A stretch of DNA of 64,000 bases from J029 sp964482495 (lineage in GTDB: Bacteria; Planctomycetota; UBA1135): positions 20,998 through 84,997 of the forward strand of contig CAYZXS010000012.1 in NCBI GenBank assembly GCA_964482495.1, given 5' to 3'. The notes under the pieces were generated by a model that made no database searches, had not been told where the DNA came from, and saw only the letters and a list, made by a program, of their open reading frames with translations. Positions 16,312 to 24,288 of this stretch are shown here, piece by piece; the stretch's first letter is position 1, and every line of letters starts with the position of its first letter. Made by a program: the position numbers and the translations under genes.

Positions 16312-19074
16312 TCAGCCGCGGGCAGCCATCCACGGCAAGGCCAGCAGGATTTGGCCATCAGCCGGGGGCGCTGACCAGTCCACCTCGAGTTCGAAGTCCT
16401 CGCCACTCTCGAGTTCGACCTTGACCGTCGCGGGGGTGCGCGGCAGGTCGTCGACCTCGGCGCCCTCCGGCTTGGCGACTTCAAGGCGCGTCATGCCCCG
16501 GTTCCCCTGCCTGAGCCACAGGAGTTCACCCTGTGGGCCGTGCACCCGGATCATCGCAGAGGTCACCGGCGCTCCGCCGGCGTCGAGGACGCGGACCACG
16601 CCCGCGAAGTTCGGCAGGAGCTCGAAGTCCTGCCGGTGGAGGCCGGAGCCTGACAGTCTGAGGGTCCTTTCCGCGTCGCGGTAGCCCCTCCGCCGCAGGC
16701 GGATCTCCTGCTCGCCGGAGCGCAAGCCAGCGAGCTGGAAGCGGCCGGCTTGGTCGCTTCGTGGGCTCGGACTGCCCTCGAAGAGGATGTCGACTGAGCC
16801 GGCGTTGGCGAAGGCCAGTGGCTTGCCGGTTCCCCACTCCCGAACCGTGCCCTCCAATCGAAGCAGGCCCGCCAAGCCCTCCCCGGCCTCGACAGCTCCC
16901 TCCCCGCCGCCAGGTCGACGCTCGACCAACGCCAGCAGACGGCCGGTGCGCGGCTCGTAGAAGCGAAGGCGGTAGCGGTCGAGGGCCAGGCTTTCGATCC
17001 GGAAGCGACCTTGGCGGTCGGTTCGCCATGCGGGAAAGGAGAACACCTCGTGGATCCAGTTCCGGGACGTCTGGAAACCGAACAAGCCATCCGGCAGCGG
17101 ATCCTCCTCGAGCAGCCACGGCCACCGCTCCACCAGCAGGATGGCGCCGATGACGGGCGCACCTCCATCGTCGACCAAAGCGCCGGCCAAGGCGCCGCCC
17201 GGACGGAGTCGGATGACGAACTCCTCCGGATCGCCCTCCTTCGGCAATGGCGCCAGACAGGCCTCGTAGCCGGGGGCCTGAACCTTGACCCGGTGCCCGC
17301 CCGGGAGCACGGGCTCCGAAGCCGGGATGGGCACCTCGAAACGTCCAGCGGGATCGGAGCGGACTTCCACGAAGAAGGTGACCCTCGCGCCCGCGATCGG
17401 CCGTCCGCTGGGGCCGAGGACGCGGCCCATGATCTTGGACAATCCGCGCAGGGTGACGGCGAGGCGTCGCGAGACCGGATCCACCTCGACCGCCTGAGGC
17501 GCGTAGCCGGCCTTCCGGACTTGGAGTGGGGTGGCGAGCTGAGGCAGGGAGGGAATGCGGACCGCCCCCTCCGCGTCCGTGTGGGCGGAGAAGAACAGGT
17601 CTTGGCCCTCCCGGACGAGGACTGCGTCCGGGGTCGGCATCGAGGTCCTGCCGCAGCGGACCTCGGCCTCCGGGACTGGCCGACCACTCTGGTCCCGGAC
17701 GACCACGTTCAGGGAACGGACGGGCCCGATCCGGAGGGGAACCCGGCTCTCCGAAGCGCCCGGCGCGAGACGCAGGCTGACCCAGCGCTGGGGACCGAGC
17801 TCACCGCTCCGGGCGGTGAGGAGGACGGAGGCGCCGACGCCCTCCAAGCGGAAACGCCCACGCGCGTCGGCGCGGGTCTTCAGGGCCGGCGGCGACCCGG
17901 AGTAGGGATCGGCCTCCCAAGCCAGGACTTCGGCCCCCGGGACGAGGCGGTCCTCCAGGTCCCAGACCCAGCCCTCGACGATCGCCGCCTCGCGGGCCAC
18001 CAACTCGATCTCGCGGCTCTCCCCCTCCGCCAGCCAGGTCTCTCGCATGTCTTCCGGCCAACCATGGGCGGTACCCGGCTGCTCCTCGAGGCGCGCGGAG
18101 CGGAGGAACACGGCGACTTGCGGAGCCACCGAAAGAGTGCATCGGCCTTCCGCATCCGTCACGGCTCGGGTGCTCGTCATCCGGAGCTCCCCGGCGCGGA
18201 ACCAGTCGTCCCATGAAGCCCAAACCGTGGCACCGGGGACAGGTGTCCGCCCATCGGGTTCGAGGAATCGCACTCGCAGCTCCGCGCCGGCTTCCTGGAC
18301 AGGGTCCAGCGGCCGACGGGCGGCGTCGAGCGGGGCGGCGGGCGATGCCGGCTGAAGGCTACCGCTCTTCCGCGCGGCCGAGGTGGCTGCATCCAGCGAA
18401 GACGGCGTCGCTGCGTGTTCCTCGCCGCGCGACGCTGGCATCGCCCACCAAGCGAGGGCGACCACCGCCGCCAGCGCGAGAGGTGCCACGATCGAGGTCA
18501 TCGAAGCGACGAGGATTCCTGCGGGGGCGGCCGTCGGCAGCTGACCCGCCAGGGCCAGCAGGGCGCCGAAACCGTGGCGTCGCCGGAAGTCCTCCCGCAG
18601 GGCCCGCACGGCGCGGCTGCGGCGAGTACGAACGGTATCGAGGGGCAGCTCCAGACGCTTCGCCGCTTCGCGCACCGACAGCCCCTCGTAGAAGCACAGG
18701 ATCACGACTTCCTTGAACGGTCCGGGCAACCGGACGATGGCCTCGGCGAGCTGCCGGAAGCGCTCGGCCTGCTCCAGCTCTACCGGCGGCGTGGCCTGCT
18801 CCCGAACCTCGGCGTTCCGTTCGCGGCGGACCCGGCGCGTCGCGCTTCGGTGCCGGAGCACCGCCAAATTCCGCGCGACGGCCGCGAGCCACGGCCGCAG
18901 CTCCCGTCCGCCGTCCCTCCGCGGCGGCTTCTCCAGCGCCGCCGCCACGGTGTCCTGGACCAGGTCCTCCGCGGCGTGGGCGTCCCGAACCAGCGCCCTG
19001 GCCAGCTGACACAGCCAGCCCAGCTCGAGGAGCAGCTCCTCGGCGCTCGGCGGATTGAAATCGGCGCGCTCCAT
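16312..19074 (-). CDS. ECF sigma factor fused to transmembrane helix and carboxypeptidase-regulatory-like ectodomain
   Basis: This 920-residue single frame joins a cytoplasmic sigma factor to an outside domain. Region 2 (~15-80) includes AHAAEDLVQDTVAAALE and ELRPWLAAVARNLAVLRHR. Region 4 (~105-165) includes IVRLPGPFKEVVILCFYEGLSVREAAKRLELPLDTVRTRRSRAVRAL. A transmembrane helix (~190-212, IVAPLALAAVVALAWWA) follows, then an Ala/Ser linker and about six or seven carboxypeptidase-regulatory-like beta domains (~250-915), each with a G-x-x-x-P-[VI]-x-G-A-x-V type edge and a D-x-x-G-R-F/C step, e.g. GRPIAGARVTFFVE and DPAGRFEVP. The ectodomain could sense a ligand and, by proteolysis or tethering, control the sigma domain. 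Sigma fusions to membrane and WD40 parts are known in planctomycetes; this ectodomain type is less familiar to me. No separate anti-sigma gene is adjacent. Confidence 0.88.
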   Translation of the reverse strand: MERADFNPPSAEELLLELGWLCQLARALVRDAHAAEDLVQDTVAAALEKPPRRDGGRELRPWLAAVARNLAVLRHRSATRRVRRERNAEVREQATPPVELEQAERFRQLAEAIVRLPGPFKEVVILCFYEGLSVREAAKRLELPLDTVRTRRSRAVRALREDFRRRHGFGALLALAGQLPTAAPAGILVASMTSIVAPLALAAVVALAWWAMPASRGEEHAATPSSLDAATSAARKSGSLQPASPAAPLDAARRPLDPVQEAGAELRVRFLEPDGRTPVPGATVWASWDDWFRAGELRMTSTRAVTDAEGRCTLSVAPQVAVFLRSARLEEQPGTAHGWPEDMRETWLAEGESREIELVAREAAIVEGWVWDLEDRLVPGAEVLAWEADPYSGSPPALKTRADARGRFRLEGVGASVLLTARSGELGPQRWVSLRLAPGASESRVPLRIGPVRSLNVVVRDQSGRPVPEAEVRCGRTSMPTPDAVLVREGQDLFFSAHTDAEGAVRIPSLPQLATPLQVRKAGYAPQAVEVDPVSRRLAVTLRGLSKIMGRVLGPSGRPIAGARVTFFVEVRSDPAGRFEVPIPASEPVLPGGHRVKVQAPGYEACLAPLPKEGDPEEFVIRLRPGGALAGALVDDGGAPVIGAILLVERWPWLLEEDPLPDGLFGFQTSRNWIHEVFSFPAWRTDRQGRFRIESLALDRYRLRFYEPRTGRLLALVERRPGGGEGAVEAGEGLAGLLRLEGTVREWGTGKPLAFANAGSVDILFEGSPSPRSDQAGRFQLAGLRSGEQEIRLRRRGYRDAERTLRLSGSGLHRQDFELLPNFAGVVRVLDAGGAPVTSAMIRVHGPQGELLWLRQGNRGMTRLEVAKPEGAEVDDLPRTPATVKVELESGEDFELEVDWSAPPADGQILLALPWMAARG

Positions 19075-19270
19075 GGTTCATCCCTTGCCGTCCCGGCAGG
19101 AATGCGTCAGGCTTTTCTGGCAATTTCGGGGCCATCGCGAGGGCCCCCGATCGGGGCCGAATTCGCAACCCGAATCCACGCAGAGTTCAGATCCGCACAC
19201 CCCGGGAACGACCTTGCCATCGCGCCTGCCGCGACTTAGTGCTAAAACCCGTCCCGAGGCCGTCACCACC

Positions 19271-20011
19271 ATGAAGGACTCACTCGTCCCGACCGCCCAC
19301 GGCGCCTGGCTGATCCTGGCCACGGCCATCCTGCTGGGCGTGCTCTCCGGCGGCGAAGAAGCCGGCGCCGGCACCTTGGCGCTGTCGCTGTCCGCCGTCT
19401 TCGGCTTCTGCGCCGTCGACCGGCTGCTGTGCGGCCTGAAGGACCCGGAGAAGCACCCCGTCGCCCTGCGCATGGGGATCATCTACGCCGTCTTCGGCTT
19501 CGTCTCCGGCCTGATCGCGGTCGCCGACGTCGGCATCATGCGGCTGCTCTGGATCGGCGGCACGGCGCCCTTCCTCGGCCTGCTGGCCTGGTGGCTGGGG
19601 CGCACGCCGCGCTACCGGCGCGCCTTCGAGATCTTCTGCATGGTCAGCCTGAGCCTGGTGCTGCCGGCGGTGTCGCTCACCACCGGCTGCCCGATCGCCT
19701 GGCCGATGTTCGCGCTCTCCGCGGTGTTCGCGCTGCACGTGATGCACGCCAGCTTCCGCACCCGGGCGCACCTGCAGCCGCGCCAACGCAAGCTGGCGCG
19801 CTGGAGCGGAGTGGCGGGAGGCCTGGTCGTCCTCGCCCTGTTCGGCTCCGGCGGCATCTCGGTGCCGCTGGCGCTGGCGGTGGTGATCGGGCTGGGCGAG
19901 CCGTGGGCTCCGGACTGGAAGCCGCTGCCGGCGAAGCGGATCGGCTGGCGGGAGACGGCGCTGATCTCGCTGTTCCCGCTCGCCCTCCTGCTGGAACGGC
20001 TGCTCGGCTGA
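19271..20011 (+). CDS. YwiC-like integral membrane protein
   Basis: This 246-residue protein has about seven or eight hydrophobic helices. The N-terminus VPTAHGAWLILATAILLGVL matches the P-x-x-H-G-A-W signature of YwiC-like proteins, a family of unknown function found near nitrate/nitrite genes in some Firmicutes. Helices include TLALSLSAVFGFCAVDRLL, MGIIYAVFGFVSGLIAVA and IAWPMFALSAVFALHVMHA. ATG 19271 was chosen because the signature starts a few residues later. It precedes a MATE transporter by 36 nt on the same strand, so the two may be co-transcribed. The transported or modified compound cannot be told. Confidence 0.75.
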   Translation: MKDSLVPTAHGAWLILATAILLGVLSGGEEAGAGTLALSLSAVFGFCAVDRLLCGLKDPEKHPVALRMGIIYAVFGFVSGLIAVADVGIMRLLWIGGTAPFLGLLAWWLGRTPRYRRAFEIFCMVSLSLVLPAVSLTTGCPIAWPMFALSAVFALHVMHASFRTRAHLQPRQRKLARWSGVAGGLVVLALFGSGGISVPLALAVVIGLGEPWAPDWKPLPAKRIGWRETALISLFPLALLLERLLG

Positions 20012-20047
20012 CCCTCCGCCGCGGCATACTGGCAGGTTCGCCCTGCC

Positions 20048-21472
20048 ATGCCTTCCCCCGCCTCTCCGCTCCCGGGATCGAAGCGCGAGGTCGCCGCCCT
20101 CGCCTGGCCCATCTGGGTCTCGATGATCTCGGTCACCGCCAAGGGTGTCGTCGACACCCGCATGGTGGGAGAACTGGGCACCGACGCCATGGCCGGCGTC
20201 GGCCTAGCGATGGTGCTGGCCTTCAACGCCCTGTGCTTCGGCATGGGCGTCTTGCGCAGCCAGAAGTCGCTGGTCAGCCAGTACCTGGGCGCCGGCGACA
20301 AGACCACCTCCTACGCCTACGGGGTGCACGCCTTCTACGCCGCGATCGGCTTCGCCGGCGTCTGCGTGCTGCTCGGCGCCTTCGGCGGCTCGGTCTTCGG
20401 CGCCTTCGCCGGCGGCACCAAGCTCAGCAACGCCGCCCTCAGCGAGGGCACCGCCTACTTCAATTCCCGGCTCTACTGGTCGGGGGCGATGCTGCTGTCG
20501 CTGTCGGTGGCCGAGTACCTGCGCTCGACCGGCCGCACCCGCCTGCCCATGGCGGCCGACCTGATCTCGCAGCCGCTCAACGTGCTGTTCAACTACGCCC
20601 TGATCTTCGGCAAGTTCGGCATGCCGGAGATGGGCGTGGTCGGCGCGGCGGTCGGCACCGGCCTGTCGGACCTGTTCTCGCTGGTCCTGATGCTGGCCTT
20701 CGCCAAGCCGAGCAAGCGCTGGAAGCCCGCGAGCTGGGAGCCCTACCGCTTCCACCTCGGCCACTTCTGGCGCGTGATCACCGTCGGCTTCTACGGCGGC
20801 GTGCAGTTCACCATCGAGGTCGGCAGCTACACCCTGATCACCTGGTTCATCAGCTACCTGAGCACGGTGGCGATGGCCGCCCACCACGCCGCGATCCAGG
20901 TGCTGCACTTCAGCTTCATGTCGGCGGTGGCGATCGCCGACGGAGGCTCGGTGCTGGTCGGCCGCTACGTCGGCTCGCTCGATTGGGAGGCGGTGCGCCG
21001 CAGCTACCGCAGCATGCTCCAACTCTCGCTGCCGGTGATGGCCGGCATGGGGTTGATCTTCCTGATCTTCGGGGACTGGATCATGGGCCAGTTCCTTCAC
21101 AACGACGACCCGGAGACCCAGGCCGAGGCGATCCGCGTCGGCGCCGCAGTCCTGGCGGTGGCGGCGGCGTGGCAGATCGGCGACAGCTATCAGATCTGCT
21201 ACCGCTTCGCCCTGCGGGCGGCCGGCGACCACAAGTGGGTCATGTGGGTCGGCATCGCCTGCTCCTGGCTGATGAGCGCGCCGCTGGCGGCGGCGGCGGT
21301 GTTCTGGATCAAGGGCGGCCTGACCACCGTCTGGTGGATGTGGTCCGCCGAGATCTACCTCGGCGCGCTGATCTTCGGCCGCCGCTGGGCGGGCGGCAAG
21401 TGGATGAAGATGCGGCTGGTGGAGGACGGGAAGCAGCCTTCGGGCGGGGTCACCGTCACCGCCCCCGAATGA
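20048..21472 (+). CDS. MATE-family efflux transporter (NorM-like)
   Basis: This 474-residue protein has the twelve-helix layout of multidrug and toxic compound extrusion exporters, which use Na+ or H+ gradients. The start of the first MatE half is typical: EVAALAWPIWVSMISVTAKGVVDTRMVGELGTDAMAG. The central FNYALIFGKFGMPEMGVVGAAVGTGL segment matches the P-x-x-G-x-x-G-A motif of the family. The second half runs from about residue 240 (TVGFYGGVQFTIEVG) to WWMWSAEIYLGALI. The C-terminal tail is basic and cytosolic. Its 3' end overlaps a convergent selenoprotein-type gene by 17 bp. The substrate is unknown. Confidence 0.9.
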   Translation: MPSPASPLPGSKREVAALAWPIWVSMISVTAKGVVDTRMVGELGTDAMAGVGLAMVLAFNALCFGMGVLRSQKSLVSQYLGAGDKTTSYAYGVHAFYAAIGFAGVCVLLGAFGGSVFGAFAGGTKLSNAALSEGTAYFNSRLYWSGAMLLSLSVAEYLRSTGRTRLPMAADLISQPLNVLFNYALIFGKFGMPEMGVVGAAVGTGLSDLFSLVLMLAFAKPSKRWKPASWEPYRFHLGHFWRVITVGFYGGVQFTIEVGSYTLITWFISYLSTVAMAAHHAAIQVLHFSFMSAVAIADGGSVLVGRYVGSLDWEAVRRSYRSMLQLSLPVMAGMGLIFLIFGDWIMGQFLHNDDPETQAEAIRVGAAVLAVAAAWQIGDSYQICYRFALRAAGDHKWVMWVGIACSWLMSAPLAAAAVFWIKGGLTTVWWMWSAEIYLGALIFGRRWAGGKWMKMRLVEDGKQPSGGVTVTAPE

Positions 21473-21680
21473 TCTCCGTCACCTCCCCCTGATCCGGGAA
21501 TCGTGGCTGCAGGCGGAGCTTGTCCCACACCACCTCGTCGTCGACCTTGACCTCGAAGTCACCGCCGCCGCCTTCGATCAGGACGACGTCGACGCCGAAG
21601 CTCTCCTTCAGTTCCGCGGCCAAACTGGTCGCGTAGGGCAGGAAGTTTCACTCCACGCAGTAGGTGATCTGGATCTTCAT
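21456..21680 (-). CDS. SelW/SelT/SelH (Rdx)-family selenoprotein, UGA-encoded selenocysteine
   Basis: ATG 21680 opens a 74-residue frame interrupted only by TGA at 21648-21650, codon 11. The sequence around it is KIQITYC-VE-U-NFLPYATSLAAEL, so the UGA replaces the second residue of the family's CxxC redox motif, giving Cys8-x-x-Sec11. After the UGA the frame keeps every expected family trait: LAAELKESFGVDVVLIEG, GGGDFEVKVDDEVVWDKL and the closing FPDQGEVTEIIRGR. Rdx proteins have a thioredoxin-like fold and use CxxU or CxxC for thiol redox work; Cys forms in bacteria read YCxxCNYLPRA. A plausible bacterial SECIS begins 3 nt after the UGA. Conventional annotation would split or miss this gene. 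The alternatives, a nonsense mutation or a sequencing error, are unlikely at exactly this codon. The gene is convergent with, and overlaps by 17 bp, the MATE gene. Confidence 0.85.
21612..21644 (-). promoter_or_regulatory. candidate bacterial SECIS element
   Basis: On the minus strand, 3 nt after the UGA, UUCC (21644-21641) can pair with GGAA (21615-21612). Above an 8-nt internal bulge, GCGACC (21632-21627) pairs with GGCCGC (21621-21616) with one A-C mismatch, closing the pentaloop AGUUU. The apical loop starts 22 nt after the UGA and has G in its second position, which fits the known loose bSECIS rules (16-37 nt spacing, G in the first two loop bases). The structure was drawn by eye. Confidence 0.55.
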
Positions 21681-21722
21681 GGCCCCAATGTAAATCCGCG
21701 ATACCGCGGCGAAAGGGCTGTC

Positions 21723-21728
21723 TAGGCT
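21723..21728 (+). promoter_or_regulatory. -10 box (TAGGCT) for leaderless HEAT/vWA gene
   Basis: TAGGCT ends 5 nt before the GTG at 21734. No Shine-Dalgarno is seen, consistent with a leaderless transcript. Confidence 0.5.
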
Positions 21729-21733
21729 CGATC

Positions 21734-23101
21734 GTGAGCCCCCTGCTCTTCCTGCTATTCGCCGCCCCCGCTCTGCCCCACGGCGGCAATTACGTCGGCC
21801 CCGGCGAGGAGGTGCCGCCCGCGCTGGCGATCACGCCCGGCGGCGACGCCCTGCCGAAGCTGCCGGTGCCCGCCGGCCGCGCCACCACCCGCGACCTCCT
21901 GGCCGAGTTCAGCGCCGCCGGCGCCAAGGCCGAGGCCCGCCGCGCCGCCCTCGACGAGCTGGCCCTGCTCGACCACGCCCTGACGCTCGACGAGGTCAAG
22001 CGCATCCGCCACAAGATCCGACCGGACTGGCTGTCGGAGTGGGCCCGCTGCCTGGGCAACTGCGGCCCCGAGGCGCTGCCGGAGCTGCGCCACCTGCTCC
22101 ACTACCGCAAGCCGCTGGTGCAGGCCGAGGCGGTCTGGGCCATCGTGCTGCACGACGCCGAGGGCGGGGTCGCCTTCGCCCGCGAGGTCCTGAAGGACCC
22201 GAACCGCCCCTTCGAGGCCCGGGTCGCCGCCCTGCGCGCGCTCGAGCAGCGCGAGCCAATGCTCGGCCGGGTCGAAGCCATCCGCCGCCTCGCCACCGCG
22301 CGCGGGCCGCTCTACTACGAGGTGCTGCGGGTGATCCGCGACCAGCAGGCGCTCGAGCAGGCGGCGCCGCAGCTGATCGCGCAGGTGCGCGACCGCCACG
22401 GCCGCGCCCAGCGCGAGACCATCGCCACGCTGCGCGCCCTCAGCGGCTACCGCGCCGGCACCGACGTCGAGCAGTGGCGCTACCTGCTGGTGAAGCACAA
22501 GCTCGAGGGCAGCGACTTCCGCCGCCCCGACGCCGGCGAGGAAGAGCCGTTGCCCGAGTACCTCGGCATCCCGATCACCGCCGAGCGCGTCGTCTTCCTG
22601 CTCGACGCCTCCGGCTCGATGACCGGCCAGCTCGCCGAGCAGACCCAGTGGACCCGCGGCCAGCGCGCCGTCGAGGAGCTGCTCGTGACGCTGCGGGCGC
22701 TGCCGCCGACCGTCAGCTACGAGGTCCTGCCTTACGCCGCCGCCCCCACCCCAGTCAGCCGCAAGGGCAAGGGCGGCTTCGAGGCCCCGCGGCCGAAGCG
22801 CTTGGAAGAGCTCGCCGAGACCCTGCGGGCGCTGGTCTTCACCGGCGGCACCGACGCCCACGCCGCGCTCCAGGCCGCGCTCGAGCGCCCCGGCGTCGAG
22901 GAGATCATCCTGCTCAGCGACGGCGTGCCCTCGGCCGGGCTCGAGACGGACCCGGCGCGGCTGCTCGAGTGGGTCGAGCGCTGGAACCGCTGGCGCAACG
23001 TCCGCATCAGCACCATCGGCCTCGGCGCGCCCAAGGAGGCCCGCGCCTTCCTGGCCGCGCTGGCGGAGCGGCACGGCGGCAAGTGCAGCCTGATCGACTG
23101 A
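21734..23101 (+). CDS. exported HEAT-repeat / von Willebrand factor A domain protein
   Basis: This 455-residue protein has a signal peptide (MSPLLFLLFAAPALPHGG). Residues ~50-245 form HEAT-like helical repeats (e.g. ALPELRHLLHYRKPLVQAEA, PFEARVAALRALEQREPM). A vWA domain follows from ~280 with a complete MIDAS: DASGSM, Thr in FTGGTDAHAAL and Asp in ILLSDGVPS. HEAT plus vWA proteins in this phylum are usually envelope proteins thought to bind partners through the metal site. The start is GTG 21734, supported by a TAGGCT box 5 nt upstream. The gene is divergent from the selenoprotein gene and is followed by a lipoprotein with an HExxH motif. The ligand is unknown. Confidence 0.87.
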   Translation: MSPLLFLLFAAPALPHGGNYVGPGEEVPPALAITPGGDALPKLPVPAGRATTRDLLAEFSAAGAKAEARRAALDELALLDHALTLDEVKRIRHKIRPDWLSEWARCLGNCGPEALPELRHLLHYRKPLVQAEAVWAIVLHDAEGGVAFAREVLKDPNRPFEARVAALRALEQREPMLGRVEAIRRLATARGPLYYEVLRVIRDQQALEQAAPQLIAQVRDRHGRAQRETIATLRALSGYRAGTDVEQWRYLLVKHKLEGSDFRRPDAGEEEPLPEYLGIPITAERVVFLLDASGSMTGQLAEQTQWTRGQRAVEELLVTLRALPPTVSYEVLPYAAAPTPVSRKGKGGFEAPRPKRLEELAETLRALVFTGGTDAHAALQAALERPGVEEIILLSDGVPSAGLETDPARLLEWVERWNRWRNVRISTIGLGAPKEARAFLAALAERHGGKCSLID

Positions 23102-23184
23102 AGCCGGCGCGGGTTCCCGCTGGCCGGCCCATCGGCCGGACCAGAATCCGACTTGAGACAAAATTCCAGGGTATTCTTGTCTCG

Positions 23185-24027
23185 TTGCTCTCCCGCTCCC
23201 TCATCCCCACCGCCATCCTGGCCCTGCTCGCAAGTTCTTGCACGGTCACGGTTTCGCGCGACGACCTGGACTCGCTGCTGCGCGCTTACGAGGTCCGGAC
23301 CGCGGTCATGGAGTCCCGCTTCACGGTGATGTCGAACTTCACCGCGGCGCGCACCGCCGACCTGGTCGAGGCCTTCCGCGAGGAGCTCCCCCACGTCGAG
23401 CAGCTCTACGGGCTGGAGCTCGAGGACCGGCTGCAGATCTACCTGCTGCCGATGATGGAGGCCGAGATCACCGAGGACGACGGCGGCTACTTGCTCAGCT
23501 TCGCCGATAAGCCCGGCTACCAGGCCTACACCGACCACAAGACCAAGATCGTCGTCCTGCTCTACCCCGACCTGGAGCTGCCCGACGGCCAGATCGTCTT
23601 CGCGGTGCAGGACCGCCGCGACTACCGCGACTCCCTGCGCCACGAGCTGTCGCACATCTGCAGCCACAAGGTCGTCGACGAGCTGCCGACCTGGCTCGAC
23701 GAAGGCATCGCCCACTACGTCGGCCGCACCCGCTGGATCGACGACCGCCCCGTCGTGCCGCGCGAGCTGCCCCTGCTTCCCGGCGACCGCGACATCTCGC
23801 TGCTCGAGCTCGTCAGCTGGAAGGAAGATGGCTCCTTGGTCGTCGCCGGAGAAGCCCACTCCCGAGGCGACATGCGGCGCATGGCCCTGGCGCTGGTCAC
23901 CTTCCTGATCCAGCAGCAGCCCGAGGGCCAGCCGATGGCCGAGACCCTCGAGCACCTCGCCGCCCTGACCACCGACGAGCTGGCCGCCCTCGAGCCCGAC
24001 TTCCTGCACTGGCTCGACCGGCAGTAG
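23185..24027 (+). CDS. lipoprotein with HExxH zinc metallopeptidase motif (peptidase_MA-like)
   Basis: This 280-residue product begins at TTG 23185, the start that gives a lipoprotein signal peptide (LLSRSLIPTAILALLASSC, lipobox Cys at residue 19). The central part reads RHELSHICSHKVVDELPTWLDEGIAHYV: HExxH plus a downstream E in DEGIAHY, the gluzincin arrangement (two His and a Glu) of peptidase_MA-like families. An N-terminal region (~25-110) resembles the DUF-type lead of such proteins (EELPHVEQLYGLELEDRLQIYLLP). It probably cleaves or remodels an envelope protein or peptide. No Shine-Dalgarno is strong, and upstream in-frame codons are not start-like. It lies 83 nt downstream of the HEAT/vWA gene. 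Confidence 0.78.
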   Translation: MLSRSLIPTAILALLASSCTVTVSRDDLDSLLRAYEVRTAVMESRFTVMSNFTAARTADLVEAFREELPHVEQLYGLELEDRLQIYLLPMMEAEITEDDGGYLLSFADKPGYQAYTDHKTKIVVLLYPDLELPDGQIVFAVQDRRDYRDSLRHELSHICSHKVVDELPTWLDEGIAHYVGRTRWIDDRPVVPRELPLLPGDRDISLLELVSWKEDGSLVVAGEAHSRGDMRRMALALVTFLIQQQPEGQPMAETLEHLAALTTDELAALEPDFLHWLDRQ

Positions 24028-24093
24028 CCGTGGTGGAGCGGTGGCTGCGGCCGCCGACCTTCCTGGAGCAAGCGTTCGGCGTCCCTCGACGTC

Positions 24094-24231
24094 TGGTGCC
24101 AGATTGGCACCAAGTCTCCCTGAGCCCGAGCGAGCCTCCGCCGTCCTGCAGAGGAGGGCATCAAGGGCCTCTCTGAGCTCCGACAGCTCAACTTCTCACC
24201 AGTCGCGGCCATTGGTGCCAATCTGGCACCA
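24094..24231. repeat. pair of inverted 19-bp palindromes flanking a 100-nt spacer
   Basis: TGGTGCCAGATTGGCACCA at 24094-24112 is itself a hairpin (8-bp arms, 3-nt loop). Its exact reverse complement stands at 24213-24231. The two copies face each other across 100 nt in the 261-bp gap between genes. This layout resembles a REPIN or short non-autonomous element. No coding sequence or other signal was recognised in the spacer. Confidence 0.7.
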
Positions 24232-24276
24232 ATCGTCGAGGGGGGAAACCCGGCCTGCCCGGAGCCAGCAGCGCCC

Positions 24277-24282
24277 TATGCT
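24277..24282 (+). promoter_or_regulatory. -10 box (TATGCT) for leaderless DUF1080/cytochrome lipoprotein gene
   Basis: TATGCT ends 6 nt before the ATG at 24289, with no Shine-Dalgarno between them. Confidence 0.5.
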
Positions 24283-24288
24283 TGAGCC

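Noticed and set aside
21559..21789. 76-codon frame overlapping the SelW-like gene
   Set aside because: Arg-rich sequence with no family motif in a different frame; the UGA-containing frame matches the Rdx family from end to end.
24094..24112. TTGGCAC within the palindrome as a sigma-54 -24 element
   Set aside because: No TTGC -12 element stands at the required spacing and the sequence is better explained by the palindrome.
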